From the NCBI GenBank assembly GCA_026260175.1, contig JAKCWW010007175.1:2528-29545 (forward strand): a stretch of DNA of 27,018 nt, given 5' to 3'. A program made the translations under genes and the position numbers. Positions 18,808-27,018 of the stretch are shown here, one piece after another; the stretch's first letter is position 1; each line of letters begins with the position of its first letter. The notes under the pieces were generated by a model. It was not told the DNA's origin. It saw nothing but the letters and a program-made list of their open reading frames with translations, and did no database searches. Source of the DNA: Reticulitermes lucifugus (Eukaryota; Arthropoda; Insecta; Blattodea; Rhinotermitidae).

Positions 18808-19092
18808 GTTTTCTCCAGCTCTTTATACAGGGAGTACCGTCAGATCGGGGATTTGTTCAGCTCCATGTACAGGGGGGTACCGTCAGATCTGTGGTTTCTC
18901 CAGCTCCTTATACAGGAGGTACCGTCGGATCTGGGGTTTCTACAGCTCATTTTACAGTGGGTAACGTCAGATCTGGTTTTTTTTTCAGCTCCTTATAAAC
19001 GGGGTACAGTCAGATCTGGGGTTTCTCCAGCTTCTTATACAGGGGGTACCATAAGATCTGGGGTTTGTTAAGCGCCTTACATAGGAAGTACC
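18808..19092 (+). repeat. Minisatellite, 42-43 bp unit, about 7 copies
   Basis: The unit is about TTTCTCCAGCTCCTTATACA, then GGGGGTACC, then GTCAGATCTGGGG. The CAGCT word recurs at 18816, 18858, 18901, 18943, 18986 and 19028, with a degenerate version at 19070. The spacings are 42, 43, 42, 43, 42 and 42 bp. Each unit carries a GGTACC-like and an AGATCT-like palindrome. Since 42 is a multiple of three, open frames through the array translate as repeating YTGGT-VRSG strings (frames 18473-18964 and 18787-19071). The uneven 42/43 spacing shifts the frame, so it is not coding. The first and last units are the most diverged. Confidence 0.93.
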
Positions 19093-20154
19093 GGGGCCTT
19101 TCCTTTTGAATGAAGAGTAGGGGCGCACAGCTGGTTGATAACTTTTTTGTAGTGCCGAGATAAACAATGTATTGAGCTGTACCTTCACTTCTCCCAAATA
19201 CATTCATCGCGTTCTACTTAGTTAAAAGTAGGACAAGAAAGTATTTTTAAAATAGAAATTAAAAGGTGCATAAAACTTTTGGCGATAAATCCTCACAACA
19301 AAACGCACCTTAAAAAAATCTAGGCGTAGATGGGAGAATAATATTAAAAACAGATTGAAAAATAGATTGTGGAGCGGACTAAAGTAGTTCAAAACATGCT
19401 TTTGTGATGGGTTTGTGTGATTACGGAGACAAACCTTCGGGCTCCCTAAAATCATGGAATTCATTGGATAGCTATATAACTTTCAATATTTCCAAGAGGA
19501 TATTTCCCATGGAGAAAGTCATGAAAAATATATTCTTGATACAGAATACTGTGTCCATCCCTTCTCCGCCCAAAACCAGTATCGATTACTTTATTTCTTC
19601 TACCCACACCACATCCAAGCAGTTCAATCAAGAAACCAAAGCAGCTTTCGCCTTCATGCAATCACACTTGATATTCGAAACGGTTTTAGTCGCACCCTCC
19701 ATCCAAACCCCCAACCCACATATCTGGTCTGAACTGCTCAAAGAAATATCATGTCTGCTCTGGTTACAGCTGCCGTCGTTGTGAAATCACATCACGGCCT
19801 TCTCTCTGGCATATTCAACAGCCTGTAAGTGCAAGAGCTACGAGAACCATCTCAGGATTCTAAGTGTAACATGATACATGCTATGGACTTAAGATATCTC
19901 CCTATTACTATGCATGATTTAAACACTTTACACATTCGAAGAGGCTGTAGAAAATGATACACATTTCTCACGTGTATTTTTAACACAATATATAACGTAT
20001 TACAGCAATAAATTCGCACATTTAGATGGCTTTCTCTGCCCATAAAATTGAATCGGAAAGTTAATATAAATAAGCAATAGCAAACACTTTGTTCTGGCTA
20101 GTTCTTAAGGCGCGTTTTCAAAACAATTGTGAAAAGCGGATAAAAGCACCGTCA
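19093..20154. other. 1.06 kb stretch with one recognised repeat-like motif
   Basis: At 19404-19454 the translation MMGLCDYGDKPSGSLKS resembles the string GLCEGGNEPPGSLKA, which I recall from very many cockroach hypothetical ORFs. A dispersed repeat fragment is therefore likely there. The 126-codon frame starting at 19404 otherwise has no domain, and it overlaps an antisense frame. The rest is unrecognised AT-rich DNA. Confidence 0.4.
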
Positions 20155-20205
20155 TGTCTGCTTGTCTGCCTGTCTATATATCTGTCCGTCTGTCCTTCCA
20201 TCCGC
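20155..20205 (+). repeat. Degenerate (CTGT/CCGT)n simple repeat
   Basis: CTGCTTGTCTGCCTGTCTAT and CTGTCCGTCTGTCC are imperfect TCTG/TCTG-like tetranucleotide units. Confidence 0.7.
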
Positions 20206-23200
20206 AATGAACAACACGACTCCTACTTATTTTGGCACCGAAGGTCTCGGTAATTTAGTAAGGATCCTGATTTTCGTTCCTTGTTCTTGTCTTATTTAAC
20301 GATGCTTTCAAATGATCAGCTTACGTAACCGTCGAATGATCGGGTTATTAATAAATAATGAATTTGAATGCATGTGTTAAGAACTGGTCGGGTCCTAATA
20401 CAAGACACTATTCAGATACTTTCCGGGACAGACTGAGTAAAACCAAGAAAACATCAGACAGAACAGCTAGCCATAAGGCCGAGATTTGAAACCGGGATAC
20501 ACCGGACTGGAACAGGAAGGCTATCCTCCTCAATAGCGATCTTCCGTGGTGATAATATTAAGATACATGTTAGTTAACTCTATTTTGAGGTGGATGGAAC
20601 TGACCCACGATCGTGTACATTGGAAGGCTTTGTGGTCGTAACAGATTTTGAAGTACTACACTAAAATTAATGGAAGATATTTACCTCTGTCAGGGTTGCG
20701 GATTCGGAGCCAAGAATAAATTACGGGACCTCTCGAATAAAAAGCAGATTTGCACACCGCTCAAACACAAGTTTGGTAAAAAGAATAACCAACCAGACAG
20801 CCACTTCGGTTGATTTATTTTCAACAGGATTTGTCAAAATACCACAGAGGTTATGTAAGAAGATACTCTGATGTGATTACACGCGACATAGTTCTACTTC
20901 GCAGAGAGGAAATATATTATAAAAACAATAAAAGGACTGGGCACTTATCTTTTATTATATTTCTATTCCCATTCCTTTCGACAGGCCAAGGAAATCAATC
21001 ACAGACAAACACAAGTATTCATACATAAGGAAATCGAGTTTTAAGCGCTTCTGAACAAAACCCAAATTGTTCATGTATGCTACTCGCTTCGAATCTCGGC
21101 AAGTAATTGCGTAGCCACTTATAATTGAGAAATTCTGTGATATTTTCTGGACCCTTTCGAGCAATTAATGATACCATGCCCTAAAACAGGCTACCTCCCT
21201 CACATGTTAGTTTGTGGAAATACGGGAGGTGAAATTAGCACAAAGAAATAAAGCGGAAAGACGTGAGAAAGTAACTCTGTCATATTGCAGCAACCAGAGG
21301 AAGAGTAACGCATTTATAAAGTCTAAAACAAAGCGAGGAAACATGACAGGTTTACATACCGACAAATTTAGCGGCGGGAGAAACTGGAAGTTGCAGTTCG
21401 TTGACTGGAACTTCGGCTTTGTAGGTAAAGAACCAGGTTCAACTCCCAAGGGCAGACAGGCTATCCTGACTCATCTCATTCCCGCCAAGAACATTTATGG
21501 TAGTACTGTAAAGTATGCCACGACTGATTCCTTCCACATCCTCCCCAAAGTACTACTCAAAATCATGACAATAAATAAAGCACTTTTTATTACCTCAAAC
21601 ACATTTACCTCCGGGTAACAGCCTCAACTGCCTTTGGGATAGAAGGCTGGGAGGGTATCAGACAGTATCGACGCAAGAGTGGAAAAGAGAAATACGAGTA
21701 TATCTGCCGCCGCCTGGAGATGAACTGCGGTCATCTGGTCATTAGCTGACCATTTTATTGGTCTGGATGTTCTGGCTTCCAGAGAAAGGCAAATCCGTTG
21801 TAAACGAATAAGAGAACCTGTGGCCAAAGTTGTAACTCAGCTACACACACTCAGGCGTTGTTTGAGGGCTAATCCGCATAAACCATGAACCAACGCAACA
21901 CAATTACGGGCACCATGTCGCGTTATTGCATCTGGCTTGCTAATTCTGCGGAATTTTCGGCCGGTGCTTAATGCAGGCTTATATACAGTGCCCTTCCATT
22001 ATTTAGACCCCTACGGTAGGCCTGGAGCATTGCTCCTCTTTTCGTAACAAGTTACATGCATTGATAATAACTGTGGGTTTACTGCTTTGCAATATTTAAG
22101 TCATTCCACAATAGAAATGGGTCGATAAGGCACAATTCGGTTAGGTGCCTGAAGATATTGGAAAGCAATGGAAACACAGGGAAAGAAAGCAGAAACTTAA
22201 CAGATGACAGTGCTGCATAAAATAAGAGGACTAATTCTACACTGAGACTCTTGGATGAAAGCGAGAGATATAAATGTGCAAAATTACTTTACATGGAGAT
22301 TTGTAGGTGTGTCGACATAACTGGTGGGGTATTTTATGGATTAATAAGACGATAAAACAACAGAGTGCGTTACTAAAAATTATGAGTTTTCAGGGGAATA
22401 TACTGAAAAGCGACTTCGTAACGAGATCAATTTTTTCGCTAGTGGGCGTATATAAGCATCAAGCGATGCATGAAAGAGATTTATGTGAAGGCAGAAATAG
22501 TAGGAAACTCCCTCAGAACAGGATAAGAAGTTAATGTATCCAAGTATTTCAGACTAAACAAAGTAAATGAAATCAATTAAAAATCCTTACCCAAGGTAAC
22601 TAGGTTTAGACCTATATTCAAAATAACTTCTACGTAAGAAGTATACAGTAAGTGGTAACCAGAACATGGGGATTGCAAACTGAAAATGTCATATGGTATG
22701 TTAGTAGAAGCTATTTGCATAAGTAATAATAAAATTATAAACTAAACCGTACGGATTTAGATTACGGCCTTCTGAAATATTACACGGTGTACTTTCGTTA
22801 AATCATCAGTTTCATTTCCGTGTTCACAATATCTCGCCATTCATTGTATCTTAAGCCACTTTAACCTAGTTCATCCAGTCATATACTCTTCCTGTATGAT
22901 CCATTTTAATATTATCTTCTCATCTAAACTTAGGTCCGCGAAGTGACGTCTTCTCTGCAGGTTTTCCGGTAAGGTTCTATACACGTTTATCATATTTCAC
23001 GTACGTCCTACCGATATACGCCACCTCCACCAATCGTACTTCAACATCTTCACCATAATAATGTTGTAGGGCAAGCGTACAAATTATGAAGCTGTCTATT
23101 ACACAGTTTCTTCCAGCCTTCTGTCACTTTCTGTTTCATAGTTACAGACGATATCCTCAAAACCCTGTTCTCAGACATACTCCAGTTTCTTCCACTAGAA

Positions 23201-25028
23201 TGAAGAGTAATCGGACGTAATCGAGTCCAATACGGGAGTACACTTCACACTGGGCAAACACGTAACAGTTGCAGACACCTGTACAGCATTGGGCCGAGGC
23301 TATATAGTTTCAGGCAGTGACAGCGTCGTTAAATAAATGCATAAAACAATACCCGGTAAGATAAAGTATTATCAACTAATAAAGCATGTAAAAACGCACT
23401 TAGTAACGGCTCTTTCGATTACTAACTTGTAACAGCAAATATCCCTTATCTTCTTTGTATGTACCACATGACCGGATTGTTTCAAATATCTGCATTATGT
23501 ACTGTCTGTAACTTAGGCTGTCATTTCTTCGCTAAAATGCTACTGAATTTTGCACAAGACTGCATTGCATTATCAAGAATTTATATTCTTTCCAGACTGT
23601 GACAATACTGCCAAGTGACTGCCCAGTCATTCTTGTGTAGACCTATCAGTTTTATCTGACTTCATACCAAAAGCTACTGAAATACAGATATTCCGTAAAA
23701 CGTGGCGCTGTATGTTTGCTGGCGATAGCTGTAATGTAACAGATAAAACAGGGGATGCTTTACAGTAGTCGCCCGATATTTGCTGTTCAACATCAGGCGA
23801 GTGACGTATTCAGCTTCGGTGGCCACTAAACAAAGGAAACGCACTTCCAGAAGGCCTTACGGTAATCCCTTTTAAAGGCGGCTCAGAATCGTGTTTTGCA
23901 GCGTTGTCTATCCCTGTCTTCTTTCTTCATTCCATATGTCCTGTACCTACCTACCTGTTTGTTTCGGTTATGCCATCAGTCTTTTCCTTTCTCTCCCTTT
24001 CTTCAGACCAATTATATCCCTTTTAATTCCTTGTACAAATCCGCAATGTAAAGGAACTGCCTACATGCTTTAAGTCCACCTTATATCCTTCTTACACTCA
24101 CATTATTTTACCCCTCGTTCCCAGCTTCCAGTTCCACCCTTCCATCATCTGCAGGACACACAAATAACGCTATAATTTGTCTCGGTTAACTTATTAGTAC
24201 CGACCTTTAACACAATATTACGATTTTCATGACAGGCACTTTTCATGGTGTAATTTTGGTGTTTAGTCGATTCTCTTCTATTATGTAGTTACGTACTTGT
24301 TAATAAATTTCTAATTCATTTAAGTTCTAGCACAGTCGGTAGAACTTCTTGGATATAGAAATGACCATCGCAATATCTTACCGAAAATCTTACACTATCT
24401 ATCTGATCAAGACAGTACTGGCCGCTACAAAACTTTCGGTATACATATTACCTAATTTAAAATAGTCCGCAACTACAATTAATACTCAATCCCTTTAATC
24501 CAGTACAAATACCGTGTACTGTTACAGGATACGTGTTAAGCTTACTTTCCTGTCTTAAGAAGAGAAGTTGACTTACGAGATTGCCATGTTGTCTGGGCGC
24601 TGGTATGTATAATCGTATCTCCTAAATCACACTATATACTGACATGACGGATATTTACGAAACTTCGTACAAACGTTACGACATTGGACGTTATTTCGAA
24701 GGCGTGTTTTCCATTTTCTATAACATCGCGGATTCACAACCTTTTGAGGCGGTAGCAACACTAGCGACACTTACGTTAGAATTCTGAAAAGAAAAGTGGC
24801 AACATGGTTTAGAAGTACTGTGCATGCACCTTATGTTAAGGTGGCTTTCGTAAAATGTAACACAACGTGGCAGCCATGCGAGCATGACTTCCGGTTTCAT
24901 CGCAGTTAATAATGAACTATTTGAGATAGGCACCTAGAATATGGAACGTAGATAACAATAAACGGATGATACGTAAGTTTGAGATTGGCAGACGAATTTA
25001 ACGTATAGCACAGCACAAGTTGTATAAC
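20206..25028. other. 4.8 kb gene-free stretch, largest unexplained block
   Basis: All frames are at most 134 codons (longest 21214-21618 plus), without domains and often overlapped antisense. Weak B-box-like words occur at about 20484-20500 (minus) and 21430-21450 (plus), without convincing A-boxes. A mild pyrimidine-rich patch lies at about 23905-24060. No TE protein, microsatellite array, tRNA or exon was recognised. Unlike the left half, it seems nearly free of recent insertions. Confidence 0.4.
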
Positions 25029-25037
25029 AATAATAAT
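25029..25037 (+). repeat. (AAT)3 at the 5' edge of RLE copy E
   Basis: AATAATAAT sits directly before the first base similar to the 3' end of copy B. It may be a short remnant of the target repeat. Confidence 0.55.
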
Positions 25038-25188
25038 AGGAAAGTAGTGACGTTAATGTACGTACAAAACGTTTACAATCGGAAATAACATTACATGCAA
25101 CACATGTTGTAACCACAGAATAGCTGCAACAATGTGTACCTTAGAAACATGTTTTTTTAGGTATATAATTGTAAATACCCTGTATGAT
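25038..25188 (+). mobile_element. RLE-type retrotransposon 3' UTR fragment, copy E
   Basis: This aligns with 5862-6008 of copy B: AGGAAAGTA at the start, GGAAATAACATTACA, CCACAGAATAGCTGCAACA, TTAGAAACATG, GGTATATA.TTGTAAA and CCTG. Only the last few codons and the 3' UTR were inserted (extreme 5' truncation). The copy B counterpart ends in (AAT)n. Here a SINE-A head follows at once, and (AAT)n appears only after that SINE. Confidence 0.8.
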
Positions 25189-25189
25189 C

Positions 25190-25430
25190 TAAGATGTAGG
25201 TCTGCAGCCGTTTGATTGCTGGCATCGCGGGTTCAAATCCCGCTGAAGGCATGGATGTTTGTCTCTTCTAATTATTGTGTGTTGTGTGGGTAGAGGCCTC
25301 TGCGACGAGGTGATCACTCGTTCAGAGGATTCCTACCCAATGTATGTGTGTAGCTGTCTGTGATCGGGGAACCTCAAAAGAGGCGGCATAGGTCCGATTT
25401 GGGACCTTCCGCCACAGAAATGTAATAACA
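25190..25430 (+). mobile_element. tRNA-derived SINE (family A, copy 3)
   Basis: The head has an A-box-like TAGGTCTGCAGC (25197-25208) and a strong B-box, GGTTCAAATCC (25230-25240), in a GCGGG...CCCGC stem. The body aligns with SINE-A copy 2 (read on its minus strand), sharing GGCATGGAT, GATCACTCG and GAGGATTCCTACC. The 3' end has two hairpins: CCTC(AAAA)GAGG at about 25372-25383, and AGGTCC(GATTTG)GGACCT at about 25390-25407. The tail then differs from the A-rich tails of the other copies: it is (AAT)n from 25431. No target duplication was found by eye. The head may lack its first ~15 bases compared with copy 2. Confidence 0.82.
25230..25240 (+). promoter_or_regulatory. Pol III internal promoter B-box of SINE-A copy 3
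   Basis: GGTTCAAATCC matches the tRNA B-box consensus GGTTCRANNCC. The partner A-box-like segment lies 22 bp upstream (25197-25208). The A-box is weak, so present activity is doubtful. Confidence 0.65.
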
Positions 25431-25454
25431 AATAATAATAATAATAATAATAAT
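25431..25454 (+). repeat. (AAT)n microsatellite after SINE-A copy 3
   Basis: Eight AAT units. It may be the SINE tail, or the tail of RLE copy E displaced by the SINE. Confidence 0.9.
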
Positions 25455-26985
25455 ACACTACAAGGCATGCAACACGAAGCAGGTTGCCTGGGTTATGCAG
25501 GGAAATCCTCGTATTATCATCGCATGCATTACGCCAATTTTTCTCTGCTGCTGTTTCACCGGTTGTTTTCGGCTAACATCTTGCATGCATTTCTCATCTT
25601 CATGCCTTGACCATCATTTACCTCTATTTACTCATCCCACCACAACCGTATGAAGAGCACATATTACAACCTTCTCATTAAAAAGCCGCAGCTTTTAAAC
25701 ACCTACTAATTATTCCACTCATTATTCATATTTGGCTTTAACTTCCAAAACTATCTAAACATGTGTGTGTATCATGTGCTCTACACTATACTGGTATCCA
25801 TCAATACGATCTAATGACGTGATGGTTATTCGCATATGGTATCTGGATCAATTAAACTGGTTTCCACGAACAAGCAAGCCGGCACTGATAGTTTCTAACA
25901 CCAGCCGGTTCCAGTCCAGAGCCATCCAAACGTGATCTATAGCTATGATGACGAAATCTCATTAACATTATAGCGGGGTGAGAATGCGAACCACGTACCT
26001 CAAACAGCAAGTGGTAGAGCGTGCTTTACTCGATGGTGGGGGTGGAACTGTGTAACATTAGCCATTGTACTTCAGATTCAGCCACCAAGTGCGGAGTTTG
26101 AATTCCTCCTAGAAGTTATAACTTAATTGTAAGTTCAACCGAACTAAAATGGTCTTCCCTGTCTTCAGCCATAGAATTTCTAAGAATTTAAAATATACCA
26201 GCGCTTTCATACATATAAATGTAATTTCACTGGAAAGAAATTACCACTTCATCGTCGAGTCACTGTTTTTATGGGCTCCGAAGATTCAACAATGGCTTCA
26301 CAAAATACCGTAATTGAAATATGTTCTGGAACAGCATTATCTAGTCAAGAATTCTACGGCCCATTTCTCCAGCATCGAATGTAATATTATTCTGTTATAC
26401 GAGCATATGGTAAGTTATTAACTAAATTTATGTAAAATTACATAGCAAAACAAATTTTCACATTCACACTATAACACATAGGAACCAAGCTGGTTTTTAA
26501 CTAATCTTTTACTCTAATCAAAAACAAGAAAAAGCTGTAATAGAATTTTTATAATTTTTTTATTGTTTGAAATATACATCTCATATGATGCAATTTTTAA
26601 TAATGATATTTTTGAGTGAGGCTACAATGTTATTCATTAAAAAAACATATTTTTTCACACGACACCCAGTTCCGTAACTCCAGTTCGCTAACACTGAACA
26701 AGAGATGGTTTATTTTTAAACATATGCGTACCTACAAAAGTGATCATTGCAATTGTTTTTCAAAACTGTTACGTCAGGCAAATTTTTTTCTTTCACATTT
26801 GGACTTAGCATATAGTAATTATTTTAAAAAGTTAGATTTATTTTATCGTTCCGCAACTTTGTTGACTCTTGTTGCTAACGGTTAGCTTAAATTTCACATT
26901 ATATTCTCCGTGCATTCTGATATCAAATCAGAAATTAAAAAAACCAACAAATGCACTGTATTTCCACTAGTATAGTCTAATGCCC
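25455..26985. other. 1.5 kb gene-free stretch
   Basis: AT-rich, with one plus-strand frame of 89 codons (26616-26885) without a domain. A tRNA-like pairing of an A-box-like TGGTAGAGCGTG (26012-26023) with a B-box-like GAGTTTGAATTCC (26093-26105) is suggestive of a worn SINE, but the spacing is wide. Confidence 0.4.
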
Positions 26986-27018
26986 CTACATATGTTTCAG
27001 CTTTACCAAGCCATCATC
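26986..27018 (+). repeat. Edge of a repeat related to the fold-back element at 10.9 kb
   Basis: CTACATATGTTTCAGCTTTA then CCAAGCCATCATC resembles TTACATGTTTCGGCTCTTAT then TAAGCCATG at 10930-10958. The repeat continues past the window end, so only one arm is visible. Confidence 0.45.

Noticed and set aside
18473..18964. Longest open frame (163 codons, plus)
   Set aside because: Its last third is the 42-43 bp minisatellite, its first part has no domain, and an overlapping frame in the same array is just as open.
18808..19092. Possible CRISPR array
   Set aside because: The whole 42-43 bp unit is repeated without unique spacers, and the setting is an animal genome. It is a minisatellite.
20480..20560. 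Further SINE on minus (B-box-like GGTTTCAAATCTC)
   Set aside because: No paired A-box at normal spacing and no second copy in the window.
21214..21618. 134-codon frame on plus
   Set aside because: It overlaps an 80-codon antisense frame, has no domain, and lies within unannotated repeat-like DNA.
25190..25262. A true tRNA gene
   Set aside because: Only the B-box/T-arm is tRNA-like. No full cloverleaf or acceptor stem can be drawn, and the body continues as a SINE family shared with 12828-13090.

Overview
The window looks like intergenic DNA from a large, repeat-rich insect genome. It is most likely a cockroach, probably Periplaneta americana or a close relative. I base this on dispersed repeats whose translations I recognise from cockroach genomic ORFs (for example MAQAVSRRPITAEAG on the minus strand near 10.1 kb, and GLCDYGDKPSGSLK near 19.4 kb). 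This is recall and was not checked by a search. I found no convincing host protein-coding gene, exon, rRNA or true tRNA. Every open frame is short; the longest is 163 codons, and it owes part of its length to a tandem repeat.

The clearest content is a set of decayed, 5'-truncated non-LTR retrotransposons. They encode a CCHC zinc knuckle followed by a restriction-like endonuclease (RLE) with the K/R-PD-X12-14-D/E signature, so they belong to the R2/R4/Dong-type group. Copy A is at 4769-5238, copy B at 5272-6011, copy C at about 8450-9545, copy D at about 12554-13762 (split by a SINE), and copy E at 25038-25188 (almost only 3' UTR). Four of the five touch (AAT)n microsatellites, which fits the TAA-repeat target known for Dong-type elements. 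All are dead through stops, frameshifts, lost zinc ligands and, in copy C, a lost catalytic Asp.

A second layer is tRNA-derived SINEs. Family 'A' has three copies (1-63, 12828-13090 minus, 25190-25454), and its 3' end folds into two small hairpins. A family 'B' copy lies at about 9905-10126 minus with a homologous-looking extension to about 9836. A candidate family 'C' copy lies at about 14711-14955. A GC-rich repeat lies at about 16556-16915. The SINE-A copy inside element D is flanked by a 9-bp target-site duplication, which gives a relative order of insertion.

Other structured DNA includes a perfect hexanucleotide array (2199-2259), a TG array (6856-6880), a 42-43 bp minisatellite of about seven units (18808-19092), a fold-back inverted repeat (10898-11169) with an internal 51-bp duplication, a pyrimidine-rich tract (1088-1380), a purine-rich tract (3222-3393), and probable LINE 3' ends at 12345-12520 (minus) and about 15180-15360. 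The remaining stretches, about two thirds of the window, are AT-rich DNA in which I see no gene or recognisable element.

The most interesting biology is the relation between the AAT-targeting RLE elements and the SINEs. The junction at about 25190, where an RLE-element 3' end runs directly into a SINE-A head that ends in (AAT)n, may be a chimeric retrotransposition product.
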